This document shows positions 48,692 to 57,011 of a DNA stretch of 64,000 nucleotides, one piece after another (position 1 is the first letter of the stretch; every line of letters begins with the position of its first letter). Location of the stretch: NCBI GenBank assembly GCA_036405135.1, contig DASWYF010000027.1, positions 1 through 64,000 of the forward strand, given 5' to 3'. The notes under the pieces were generated by a model. That model saw only the letters and a list, made by a program, of their open reading frames with translations. It made no database searches and was not told where the DNA came from. This stretch comes from Verrucomicrobiia bacterium (GTDB taxonomy: Bacteria; Verrucomicrobiota; Verrucomicrobiia; Limisphaerales; JAEYXS01). The position numbers were made by a program, and so were the translations under genes.

Positions 48692-49237
48692 ATGGCCATT
48701 TCTCCTCGCGAAACTGAACCCGCTGTCAAAGATCAGAAAGGCGTGAAAGTCATGCGCGCCATCACCATCCAATGTCCGGCGGATGCGTTGTATAGTTTCT
48801 GGCGGCAGGTGGAAAATCTTCCTCTCATAATGCATCACCTTGTCTCTGTGAAACAGATCTCGGCCAGGGAATCGCATTGGGTGGCCAAAGCGCCGATGGG
48901 CAAAACGGTGGAATGGGATGCGGAGATCATCAACGAAACGCAGGGCAGAATGATCGCATGGCGCACGAAGGAGGGTGAAACTCCAGCACATGCCGGCACG
49001 GTGAGGTTCGATCCGGCTCCGGGAAATCAGGGAACGGAGGTGCGTGTGACGCTCGAGTATGATCCACCAGGCGGCAAACTCGGGGCTCTCGTAGCCAAGC
49101 TGTTTGGAGAAGAACCGGCAGAACAGATTTCGGACGATCTGCATCGTTTAAAGGCACTGTTGGAAACCGGTGTCATTCCCACCACCAAAGGGCAGCCAGT
49201 GGGCTGCAAACAAAAAGAGAAAAACAAACAATCCTGA
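48692..49237 (+). CDS. SRPBCC family protein (cyclase/dehydrase-like)
   Basis: A 181-residue cytoplasmic SRPBCC protein. The core begins MRAITIQCPADALYSFWRQVENLPLIMHHLVSVKQI and includes SHWVAKAPMGKTVEWDAEIINETQGRMIAWRT, the usual pattern of the polyketide cyclase/dehydrase branch. The ligand is unknown. The C-terminus is a basic lysine-rich tail. The zinc alcohol dehydrogenase gene follows 15 bp downstream, so the two are probably co-transcribed. Confidence 0.87.
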   Translation: MAISPRETEPAVKDQKGVKVMRAITIQCPADALYSFWRQVENLPLIMHHLVSVKQISARESHWVAKAPMGKTVEWDAEIINETQGRMIAWRTKEGETPAHAGTVRFDPAPGNQGTEVRVTLEYDPPGGKLGALVAKLFGEEPAEQISDDLHRLKALLETGVIPTTKGQPVGCKQKEKNKQS

Positions 49238-49252
49238 GAATTTTATAAAATT

Positions 49253-50413
49253 ATGAAAGCTGTCTGCTGGTATGGAAAACGTGATGTGCGTGTGGAGACG
49301 GTGGATGATCCCTCGTTACTCAATGAACAGGATGCCATCGTCCGCGTGACTTCCACCGCAATCTGCGGCTCGGATTGTCATCTTTATAACGGTTACATCC
49401 CGACGATGGAGGAAGGTGACATCCTCGGGCATGAGTTCATGGGCGAGGTTGTGGAAACCGGCAAGGAAGTTAAGCGCTTGCGGGTGGGTGACCGCGTCGT
49501 GGTGCCTTTCACGATTTCATGCGGGCGTTGCCATTATTGCCAAAAAGGATTGTGGTCTTGCTGCGAAAACTCAAATCCGAATGCGCGTATCGCAGAGAAG
49601 ATGAATGGTTATTCAGGCGCAGCGGCTTTTGGGTATTCACATATGATGGGTGGATACGCCGGTGGACAGGCGCAATTCGTGCGCGTGCCTTACGCTGATT
49701 ATGGCCCGATCAAGATCACCTCCGACCTGAAGGACGATCAGGTATTGTTCCTTTCGGATATTTTTCCTACCGGCTACATGGCCGCGGAAGTGTGCGACAT
49801 CAAACCCGGTCAAGTGGTGGCTGTGTGGGGTTGTGGGCCAGTCGGACAATTCGTGATCCGTAGTGCGATTTTGCTGGGTGCAGAAAAGGTCATCGCCATC
49901 GACCGCGAGCCTGTTCGCCTAAAGATGGCGGAGGCGGGCGGAGCGACGGTGATCTCTTCGGACGATGATGTGCATGAGATGTTGAATCACATGACGGCAG
50001 GGCGTGGACCGGATGCGTGCATCGATGCGGTGGGGTTGGAATCGCATGGTTCGACTTACGATGCGGTGAAGCAAACGCTGAAGCTGGAGAATGACCGTCC
50101 ATACGTTTTGCGACAGGCTTTGCGGGCGTGTCGCAAAGGCGGTGTCGTTTCGATTCCCGGTGTGTATGGCGGGTTCATAGATAAGGTGCCATTTGGTGCG
50201 GCGTTTGCGAAAGGGTTGACGCTGAAGATGGGGCAGACGCATGTACAACGGTATCTCGCTCCCCTGCTACAACTCATCGAAGATGGAAAAATCGATCCAT
50301 CCTTTGTGATCTCGCATCACATGCCGTTACGGGAAGCGCCAGCGGCATATGATATCTTCACAGAGAAGAAAGAGGATTGTACGAAGGTGGTGCTGAATCC
50401 GAACGAAGGGTGA
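49253..50413 (+). CDS. Zinc-dependent alcohol dehydrogenase
   Basis: A 386-residue medium-chain zinc dehydrogenase of the glutathione-independent formaldehyde dehydrogenase-like branch. The catalytic zinc cysteine is in [14 protein letters not shown], with [12 protein letters not shown]. The structural zinc site is [15 protein letters not shown]. The Rossmann fold has [30 protein letters not shown]. It oxidises an alcohol or aldehyde with NAD(P). The order YciE-SRPBCC-ADH occurs in stress-response clusters of many bacteria, so detoxification of an aldehyde is plausible. Confidence 0.92.
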   Translation: MKAVCWYGKRDVRVETVDDPSLLNEQDAIVRVTSTAICGSDCHLYNGYIPTMEEGDILGHEFMGEVVETGKEVKRLRVGDRVVVPFTISCGRCHYCQKGLWSCCENSNPNARIAEKMNGYSGAAAFGYSHMMGGYAGGQAQFVRVPYADYGPIKITSDLKDDQVLFLSDIFPTGYMAAEVCDIKPGQVVAVWGCGPVGQFVIRSAILLGAEKVIAIDREPVRLKMAEAGGATVISSDDDVHEMLNHMTAGRGPDACIDAVGLESHGSTYDAVKQTLKLENDRPYVLRQALRACRKGGVVSIPGVYGGFIDKVPFGAAFAKGLTLKMGQTHVQRYLAPLLQLIEDGKIDPSFVISHHMPLREAPAAYDIFTEKKEDCTKVVLNPNEG

Positions 50414-50547
50414 AAGAGACAGGAGAACGGCATTGCTGCTGCGCGGATATTTGAGGGAGACTACGAGGAGAGGCACGATTACGAAAAGGTGCCGTTAAAA
50501 TCCCTTTACCCACTTCAACGCATTGCTATTTTGGACCGATAGTCACT

Positions 50548-52617
50548 ATGCGTATCAAATTGCGTTCCTCACTGGTTGCAGCAATGCTCGCCCTGCTGGC
50601 AGGCGTCACTTCACTACCTGGCCAACAGCAACCACCCGCCCAGCCAAAACAGCAGCCGAAGCAGCAACCCAAACAACAGCCCAAGGGACCGCCGCGCGCT
50701 CCAGACCGGGGCATTGAGACACCTGCCGCAGTGAGGATTGCGCTGGGGCCGAAAGTCGTGGCACTGGGCAAGGACATCGAGGCTCTCAAGCTGGAACTGC
50801 AATCCAAGCCCGAGATGCTGGATCTCCTGCCCGATGTGCAGATCTACTACCTCGCCGCTTACAACGCGCTCATGCAGGATCTCTTCTACAACACGAACGA
50901 ATTCGCCATCGCCACCGCCATGGTGAACTTCGGCAACTATCGCGCGAAGCAATTGCGCGAGGGCAAACCCGGCTGGATCCATTCCACGGGCCTTGTGGTA
51001 CGCGGTTACGTCTCACGCGTCGACGGCTCAGTGCAGCCGTACGGCCTTGAGATCCCCGCAACCTATTCTCCTGAAAACAAGGATAAGAAGTTCCGCCTCG
51101 ATTACTGGTTCCACGGTCGCGACAGCAAGTTGAGCGAAATGAAGTTCATCAATGAACGCCAGACGCGTTACGGCCAGTTCAAGCTGAACGACGGCTTCGT
51201 GCTGCAACCTTACGGCCGTCATAATAACGGCTCGCGCTTCGCCGGTGAGACGGATGCCTTTGAAGCTCTCGCTGCGGTGAAGAAGCATTATCCGATCGAT
51301 GACGACCGCATCAGCGTGCGCGGTTTCTCGCTCGGCGGCGGCACCACGTGGCATCTGGCCACGCATCATGCAGGTGATTGGTTCGCCGCCGCTCCGGGCG
51401 CGGGTTTCTCGGATACGGAGCAATTCCTGAAAATTTACCAGCGGGAGCCGAAGCCGACATGGTTCGAGGAAAAACTCTGGCGCATGTATGATTCCGTGAC
51501 CGTGCCGGGCAATCTCTTCCAATGCCCCACCATCGCCTACAGCGGCGAGAAAGACGGTCAAAAGCTCGCAGCAGACCTCATGGAAGCGGCGATGGCCAAA
51601 GAAGGCCTGAAGCTCACGCACGTCATCGGCAAGGACATGGGTCATCGCTACGACACCAACTCCATCGCCGAGATCAGCAAATGGATGGATGAAAAAGCGG
51701 TGAAAGGCCGGGAGATCACTCCAAAAGAGATCCGCTTCACCATCTACACGCTGGCTTTCAACGAAATGAAATGGATCACCGTGGACCGTCTCACCCAGCA
51801 TTGGGAGAAAGGCCAGATCAACGCGGTGGTGAACAGCCCGTCCTCCGTGCAGATAAAGACGGATGGCATCGGCGCGTTCACCATCAACATGCCCGCAGGC
51901 CAGCCTCTCGTGAGCGGCACACCGAAGGTTCAGGTGGATGGCAAGGACTTTACAGCCACAGCCGTTGGTGCAGACAAATCCTGGAAGGTGCCTTTCTACA
52001 AATTGAACGGCCAATGGCAAATGGGGGTCATGCCGGAAGCCGGCCTCGTGAAAAAGCATGGCCTGCAGGGTCCGATCGACCATGCGTTCATGGACAGTTT
52101 CATCTTCGTCGTGCCCACCGGTCGCACCACCAACTTCAAGTTCAGCGCCTGGCAGGCCGCCGAGTTTCGTGACGCCACCAACCAGTGGTGGATGCAGATG
52201 CGCGGAGTTGCCCGCATGAAACGGGACACCGACCTGACAAACGAGGACATCGCGAACAACCACCTCATCCTCTGGGGCGACGCGCAGAACAACAAGGTGA
52301 TCGGAGACATCGCCAGCAAACTGCCCATCACCTGGAACGCCAAGGAGATCAAACTCGGCAGCAAGACCTTCTCCGCCGAGACCCACGCTCCCGTGCTGAT
52401 CTACCCGAACCCGCTAAATCCCACCCGTTACATCGTACTGAACAGCAGCTTCACCTTTGCCTACGCCGGCATGTCGAACAACTGCAACCAGTACCCCCGC
52501 CTGCCGGACTGGGCGGTGCTCGACATGGCAGCAGAGAAAGAGAAGCGTCATCCCGCTGGCGTGACCTATGCCGGGTTCTTCGATGAGCAATGGAACTTGG
52601 TGGAAAGACCGGAATGA
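50548..52617 (+). CDS. Exported alpha/beta hydrolase (prolyl oligopeptidase-like)
   Basis: A 689-residue secreted protein. A signal peptide of about 25 residues is followed by a Q/P/K-rich linker (about 26-48). The hydrolase part contains the nucleophile elbow GFSLGG (Ser261 in RISVRGFSLGGGTTWHLATHH). A plausible catalytic His lies in GKDMGHRYDTNS. After it come about 290 residues of beta-rich sequence without a family I recognise. Such proteins cleave esters or peptides in the periplasm. The region past residue 400 could be a carbohydrate-binding-like module. The gene begins a separate unit downstream of the ADH gene. Confidence 0.8.
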   Translation: MRIKLRSSLVAAMLALLAGVTSLPGQQQPPAQPKQQPKQQPKQQPKGPPRAPDRGIETPAAVRIALGPKVVALGKDIEALKLELQSKPEMLDLLPDVQIYYLAAYNALMQDLFYNTNEFAIATAMVNFGNYRAKQLREGKPGWIHSTGLVVRGYVSRVDGSVQPYGLEIPATYSPENKDKKFRLDYWFHGRDSKLSEMKFINERQTRYGQFKLNDGFVLQPYGRHNNGSRFAGETDAFEALAAVKKHYPIDDDRISVRGFSLGGGTTWHLATHHAGDWFAAAPGAGFSDTEQFLKIYQREPKPTWFEEKLWRMYDSVTVPGNLFQCPTIAYSGEKDGQKLAADLMEAAMAKEGLKLTHVIGKDMGHRYDTNSIAEISKWMDEKAVKGREITPKEIRFTIYTLAFNEMKWITVDRLTQHWEKGQINAVVNSPSSVQIKTDGIGAFTINMPAGQPLVSGTPKVQVDGKDFTATAVGADKSWKVPFYKLNGQWQMGVMPEAGLVKKHGLQGPIDHAFMDSFIFVVPTGRTTNFKFSAWQAAEFRDATNQWWMQMRGVARMKRDTDLTNEDIANNHLILWGDAQNNKVIGDIASKLPITWNAKEIKLGSKTFSAETHAPVLIYPNPLNPTRYIVLNSSFTFAYAGMSNNCNQYPRLPDWAVLDMAAEKEKRHPAGVTYAGFFDEQWNLVERPE

Positions 52618-52711
52618 GCGGGTGGAAACGGAAAAGTACGATTTGGAAGGAAAGCGGTGGCAACCACCCACTTTCTTGACTTGCCTTCGCCCGTTCAATA
52701 CGGTTCGCAGG

Positions 52712-53701
52712 ATGACAAAACGGCCTGTATGTCTTTTAGTGTTGCTGGTGGGTCTCGTGGCATTTCCCCACGTCTCCCCCGCGCCGTTGATTTACCGCCC
52801 TGGTGAAGGTTGGGTCTATGAAGCCGTCGGCCAGGAAGGCAAATGGATCCGTGGCCGCGCCAAGGACCAGCTAACCGTCGCGCAGGAAGCCTTTGATAGC
52901 AAAGACTATAAGAACGCGATGAAGGCAGCCAAGCGCACCGTGAAACAGTGGCCGCTTTCCGACTACGCGCCCGATGCGCAATACATCATAGGCCGTTCCT
53001 ACGAAGAACGGAAATCCGATGAAAAAGCCTTCAAGGAATACCAGAAACTCATCGAGAAATACCCGAAATACGCCAAATACGACGAAGTGTTGAAACGCCA
53101 GTATGAGATCGCCCAGCGCTTCCTTGGCGGGCAATGGTTCAAGCTCTGGGGCACCATCCCGCTGTATCCTTCCATGGATAAAACGGCGGAGATGTATGAG
53201 AAACTGATCAAGAACGGTCCATACAGCGAAGTTGCCCCACAGGCACAGATGGACATCGGCACCGCCAAGGAAAAACGCGAAGACTTCGTCGACGCAGTGA
53301 AGGCATATGAAAAGGCGGCGGACCGCTACAATGACCGCCCAGCCGTCGCCGCTGATGCTCTCTACAAGGCCGGTCTAGCCTATCAAAAGCAGGCCAAGAC
53401 GGCGGAATACGATCAAAGCGCAGCCGCCCAAGCCATCGCCGTACTGACTGATTTCATGGCCCTCTACCCGGAAGACGCCCGCATCCCGGAAGCGCAAAAA
53501 ATCATCGAAGACCTCCGCACCGAACAGGCTCGCGGCAATTTCAAAGTGGCCAAGTTCTACGAAAAAGCCCACCGTTACGAAGGCGCACTCGTTTACTACA
53601 ACGAAGTCATCCTGCGCGACCCGAATTCCGAGCACGCCGCCGAGGCCAAAGAACGCATCGAAGTCCTGAAGAAGCGCATCGAAGCCAAGAAAGAGCAATA
53701 A
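52712..53701 (+). CDS. BamD-like TPR protein
   Basis: A 329-residue exported TPR protein of the BamD/YfiO type. The signal MTKRPVCLLVLLVGLVAFPHVS lacks a lipobox cysteine, so it may be soluble in the periplasm. TPR units follow (AQEAFDSKDYKNAMKAAKRTVKQWPLSDYAPDAQYIIGRSY, AFKEYQKLIEKYPKYAKYDEV). BamD helps assemble beta-barrel proteins in the outer membrane. ATG at 52712 is chosen over a longer frame that overlaps the upstream hydrolase gene. The LptE-like gene follows after 4 bp, fitting a role in outer-membrane assembly. Confidence 0.85.
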   Translation: MTKRPVCLLVLLVGLVAFPHVSPAPLIYRPGEGWVYEAVGQEGKWIRGRAKDQLTVAQEAFDSKDYKNAMKAAKRTVKQWPLSDYAPDAQYIIGRSYEERKSDEKAFKEYQKLIEKYPKYAKYDEVLKRQYEIAQRFLGGQWFKLWGTIPLYPSMDKTAEMYEKLIKNGPYSEVAPQAQMDIGTAKEKREDFVDAVKAYEKAADRYNDRPAVAADALYKAGLAYQKQAKTAEYDQSAAAQAIAVLTDFMALYPEDARIPEAQKIIEDLRTEQARGNFKVAKFYEKAHRYEGALVYYNEVILRDPNSEHAAEAKERIEVLKKRIEAKKEQ

Positions 53702-53705
53702 GATC

Positions 53706-54212
53706 ATGCTGCGCCTCGTTTTTTCCTGCCTGGCCGCGCTGCTCCTCAGCGGATGCGCGGGTTATCAGCTTGGTCCCACCAACGGGACCAAGGCAGGGGA
53801 AAAGTCCATTGAAGTACAATTTTTCCAGAACAAGACCGGTGAACCCCGGTTGATTGATGCGGTCACCGGCTCTTTGCGCAAGGTCATCCAGCAGGACGGC
53901 ACCTATAAACTCGATACTCGGGGTGAAAGCGACGTCGTCCTCACTGGCAGCTTGATAAAATACGATCGCGGTGGCGTCACCTTCCAACCCTCGGACATCC
54001 GCACAGTTCGTGATTACAACGTCACCCTCACTGCCCGGGTACAAGCCCGCGAACGCAGCACCGGCAAAGTCATCCTGGACCGCGTGATCACCGGACGCGC
54101 CACCTTGCGGGCCGGTTCCGACCTCGCCAGTGCCGAACGCCAGACCCTGCCCAACCTCGCCGAAGATCTGGCCCGCAACATCACCACCTACTTGGTTGAT
54201 GGCACTTGGTGA
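53706..54212 (+). CDS. LptE-like outer-membrane lipoprotein
   Basis: A 168-residue lipoprotein with lipobox LLLSGC (Cys17). The rest matches the LptE family in layout: EKSIEVQFFQNKTGEPRLIDAVTGSLRKVIQQDGTYKL, VVLTGSLIKYDRGG and VTLTARVQARERSTGKVILD. LptE plugs the LptD barrel for LPS insertion at the outer membrane. LptD itself is not in the window. It lies 4 bp after the BamD-like gene, and both should act in outer-membrane biogenesis. About 250 bp without a gene follow it. Confidence 0.87.
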   Translation: MLRLVFSCLAALLLSGCAGYQLGPTNGTKAGEKSIEVQFFQNKTGEPRLIDAVTGSLRKVIQQDGTYKLDTRGESDVVLTGSLIKYDRGGVTFQPSDIRTVRDYNVTLTARVQARERSTGKVILDRVITGRATLRAGSDLASAERQTLPNLAEDLARNITTYLVDGTW

Positions 54213-54461
54213 GGCCAACTCCTTCGACCTGACTTTTACGTATTTTTACGGGTTTTCCTGCCAAACTCCGGCCTTGTAACCCACCAAAGCCAGGTCACAT
54301 AATCTCCCCCACGGAATGGAGGGGTGGCTAACGAGAGAAAACTGCCATGCCGGTCAGTTCTGTGCTATGATAGGGCCAATTTGCCTTCCAAGACACAGCT
54401 GCCAGGTATACTATCCGGCAATCCAGCCGATATAAATGTGGCCTTAACCTCAGGTTTTACC

Positions 54462-56408
54462 ATGCAACGCGCCCTCACCATGTTACGCGCCCGGCTGCTG
54501 CCCTGCATCACCTTGCTGGGGGTGGCTTCCATCTTTAGTGGAACGCTGGCCGCTGCAGACACTCCGCTCGCCACCAACCAGCTCACCAGCCTCTCACTTG
54601 AGCAGTTGATGTCCATCGAGGTCACCTCCGTCTCCAAACATGCCGAACCGGTAGCCAAAGCACCCGCTGCCATCCACGTGCTCACAGGAGATGACATCCG
54701 GCGTTCCGGCGCGACGAGCATTCCCGAGGCCCTGCGCATGGTTCCAGGTATCAATGTCTCCCAAATCAATCCCGGCAACTGGGCCATCAGTTCCCGTGGG
54801 TTCAACGGTCGCTTTGCCAGCAAGCTGCTCGTCATGATCGATGGCCGCAGCGTTTACACCCCGCTTTTCTCAGGCGTTTACTGGGATGTGCAGGATACCT
54901 TGCTGGAAGACATCGAACGCATCGAAGTCATCCGCGGTCCAGGCGCCAGCCTCTGGGGTGCCAATGCCGTGAACGGTGTGATCAACATCATCACCAAGGA
55001 CGCCTTCGATACCCAAGGCGGCATGCTTTCCGGCGGAGGCGGCTGGGAAGAGACCGCCTTCGGTGCCGTCCGCTACGGCGGCAAATTGAACGAACACACC
55101 GCCTATCGTGCCTTTGTGAAATACAACCAGCGCGATGACACCCAGTTCGCCATGGACGGCACAGACATATGGCGCGGCGGTTATCGCGTGGACTGGCGCC
55201 CGCAACCCGGCTCTTCCGGAATGTTGCAAAGCGAACTCTATGCCGGTGATACCGCTTCTGGCACCGGCGTCGGCATGTCCACCGTCGCGGGCGGTCACGC
55301 CTTGGCCCGTTGGGATCGTGAACTCGGCGCTGATTCCACCCTGCGTCTTCAAACTTGGTTCGACCGCACGGAACGCGTCTTCGACATCGTCACCGAGTAT
55401 CGGAACACGTTCGATCTCGAAGCCCAGCACCAGTTCCTGCTGGGCGAAAAAAACCGCCTAGCCTGGGGTGCGGGCTACCGCTTCACCAGTGACCAAACGT
55501 TCGGCTCGCCACAACTCACCTTCGCACCCGCAGAAGTTGACGATCACCTGGCCAGCTTCTTTGTGCAGGATGAAGTCACCCTCCTGCCGGACAAACTTTC
55601 CTTAACCTTCGGCAGCAAGCTGGAGCATAACCAATATACCGGTTTAGAGGTGCAGCCCTCCGCCCGTCTAAGCTGGCAACCTTACACCCATCACAGCCTT
55701 TGGGCCTCTGTGTCCCGTGCTGTTCGCTCACCTTCCCGTGCAGAGACTGATGTCACTGCCGTCAGTGGTGGTCCCCCGGGTCTTACCACAGTTGTGCGCG
55801 GCGCCCCAATGCAGTCTGAGGAACTGCTCGCCTTTGAACTTGGCTGGCGCGCCCAGCTGCATCGCACATTCAGCACGGACTTGGCACTATTTTACAATGA
55901 CTATGACCGGCTGCGCGCCTTTGACTTCACCTTCACACCCGTGCCGCCCACTGCCACGTTCTCAGTGAATAACGCCATGGACGGCCACACCTATGGCGGC
56001 GAACTGTCTCTGAACTGGCAGCCGGTCTCCTGGTGGCGCTGGCAGGCCAGCTATACCTTGCTGCAGATGCATCTGCGCAATGGCCTCGTTTTACCTGACG
56101 CCACTTTCTACTACCGGGCGGAAGACAATCCGCAGCAACAGATCCATCTGCGCTCCAGCCTGGACCTGCCGCATGGTTTTGAATTCGACACCCAGCTCTA
56201 CTACCAGGATTCACTGCCCGGTTTGGGTGTGCCTGCCTATGCACGGCTGGATTTCCGACTCGGCTGGAAACACCGTGACCGCTTTGAAGCCAGCATCGTC
56301 CTTCAAAACGCGCTGGACCCCCAACACCGTGAGTATGGCAACGCTTCCATGGTCGTCTCCTCGGAAATCCAGCGGACGCTGTATGGCAAGCTGACCTGGC
56401 GCTTCTAA
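54462..56408 (+). CDS. TonB-dependent receptor
   Basis: A 648-residue outer-membrane receptor. A signal of about 30 residues precedes the plug domain: KAPAAIHVLTGDDIRRSGATSIPEALRMVPGINVSQ, SRGFNGRFASKLLVMIDGRSVYTP, DVQDTLLEDIERIEVIRGPGASLWGANAVNGVINIITK. The 22-strand barrel follows and ends GKLTWRF. The short length fits receptors for siderophores, metals or small cofactors. The ATG at 54462 is preferred over a longer frame without signal sequence. It is only 2 bp ahead of the YfiR gene, a coupling that points to a sensing role along with uptake. Confidence 0.9.
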   Translation: MQRALTMLRARLLPCITLLGVASIFSGTLAAADTPLATNQLTSLSLEQLMSIEVTSVSKHAEPVAKAPAAIHVLTGDDIRRSGATSIPEALRMVPGINVSQINPGNWAISSRGFNGRFASKLLVMIDGRSVYTPLFSGVYWDVQDTLLEDIERIEVIRGPGASLWGANAVNGVINIITKDAFDTQGGMLSGGGGWEETAFGAVRYGGKLNEHTAYRAFVKYNQRDDTQFAMDGTDIWRGGYRVDWRPQPGSSGMLQSELYAGDTASGTGVGMSTVAGGHALARWDRELGADSTLRLQTWFDRTERVFDIVTEYRNTFDLEAQHQFLLGEKNRLAWGAGYRFTSDQTFGSPQLTFAPAEVDDHLASFFVQDEVTLLPDKLSLTFGSKLEHNQYTGLEVQPSARLSWQPYTHHSLWASVSRAVRSPSRAETDVTAVSGGPPGLTTVVRGAPMQSEELLAFELGWRAQLHRTFSTDLALFYNDYDRLRAFDFTFTPVPPTATFSVNNAMDGHTYGGELSLNWQPVSWWRWQASYTLLQMHLRNGLVLPDATFYYRAEDNPQQQIHLRSSLDLPHGFEFDTQLYYQDSLPGLGVPAYARLDFRLGWKHRDRFEASIVLQNALDPQHREYGNASMVVSSEIQRTLYGKLTWRF

Positions 56409-56410
56409 AA

Positions 56411-57004
56411 ATGCTGTCGTTCAGCTCCATATCACAGCATCTCCGCCGGAGCTTTTTCCGGCTGCAGTTCGCGCTTGCCCTGTTGTTCACCAGCGCCAGC
56501 TCCCTCCGCGCTGCTGAACCCACCGAGTATGAGATCAAGGCGGCCATGATCTACCGGCTGGCTCAATTCATGGAGTGGCCTTCCAACCGGTTTGATTCTG
56601 CCTCCGCACCCCTCTCCCTGGCCATCATGGGCAAAGATCCCTTTGGCGACTCCATCGACACGGTATTGAAGAATCAAAAAATTGGGGACCGCGACATCCT
56701 CATACATCGACTTCCTTCCCATGCTGACAACCGCACCAACCACCACGTGATTTACCTCAGCACCAGCCTTTCCGCCGAGGCCCAAAACATCATCTCCAGT
56801 GTACGGACAAACGCCGTGTTCACCGTAGGTGAAGGTGAGGACTTCACCACCCGGGGCGGTCACGCGCGGATCTACCTCGAACAGAAGAAGGTGCGTTTCG
56901 AGATAAATATCGCCGCCATGGAACGCAGCGGCTTGAAATTACACTCCCAAGTCATGAAACTCGCCACGCGCATCACGCGCGACGGCAAAGACGTGAAGAA
57001 GTAG
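56411..57004 (+). CDS. YfiR-family periplasmic protein (DUF4154)
   Basis: A 197-residue periplasmic protein with a signal peptide (about residues 1-35, ending LRAAEP). The YfiR/DUF4154 core reads EYEIKAAMIYRLAQFMEWPSNRF, LSLAIMGKDPFGDSIDTVL, VIYLSTSLSAEAQNIIS and FTVGEGEDFTTRGGHARIYLEQKKVRFEINIAAMERSGLKLHSQVMKLAT. In Pseudomonas, YfiR binds and represses the cyclase YfiN through its periplasmic domain. It has no free cysteine pair visible in the core. The neighbouring kinase gene, 7 bp downstream, has the matching sensor type (CHASE8). Confidence 0.92.
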   Translation: MLSFSSISQHLRRSFFRLQFALALLFTSASSLRAAEPTEYEIKAAMIYRLAQFMEWPSNRFDSASAPLSLAIMGKDPFGDSIDTVLKNQKIGDRDILIHRLPSHADNRTNHHVIYLSTSLSAEAQNIISSVRTNAVFTVGEGEDFTTRGGHARIYLEQKKVRFEINIAAMERSGLKLHSQVMKLATRITRDGKDVKK

Positions 57005-57011
57005 CGACTCC

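Noticed and set aside
51028-52386. A 452-codon open frame antisense to the alpha/beta hydrolase
   Set aside because: No motif, no signal and no spacing fitting a gene. The plus-strand hydrolase with its GFSLGG elbow explains the region.
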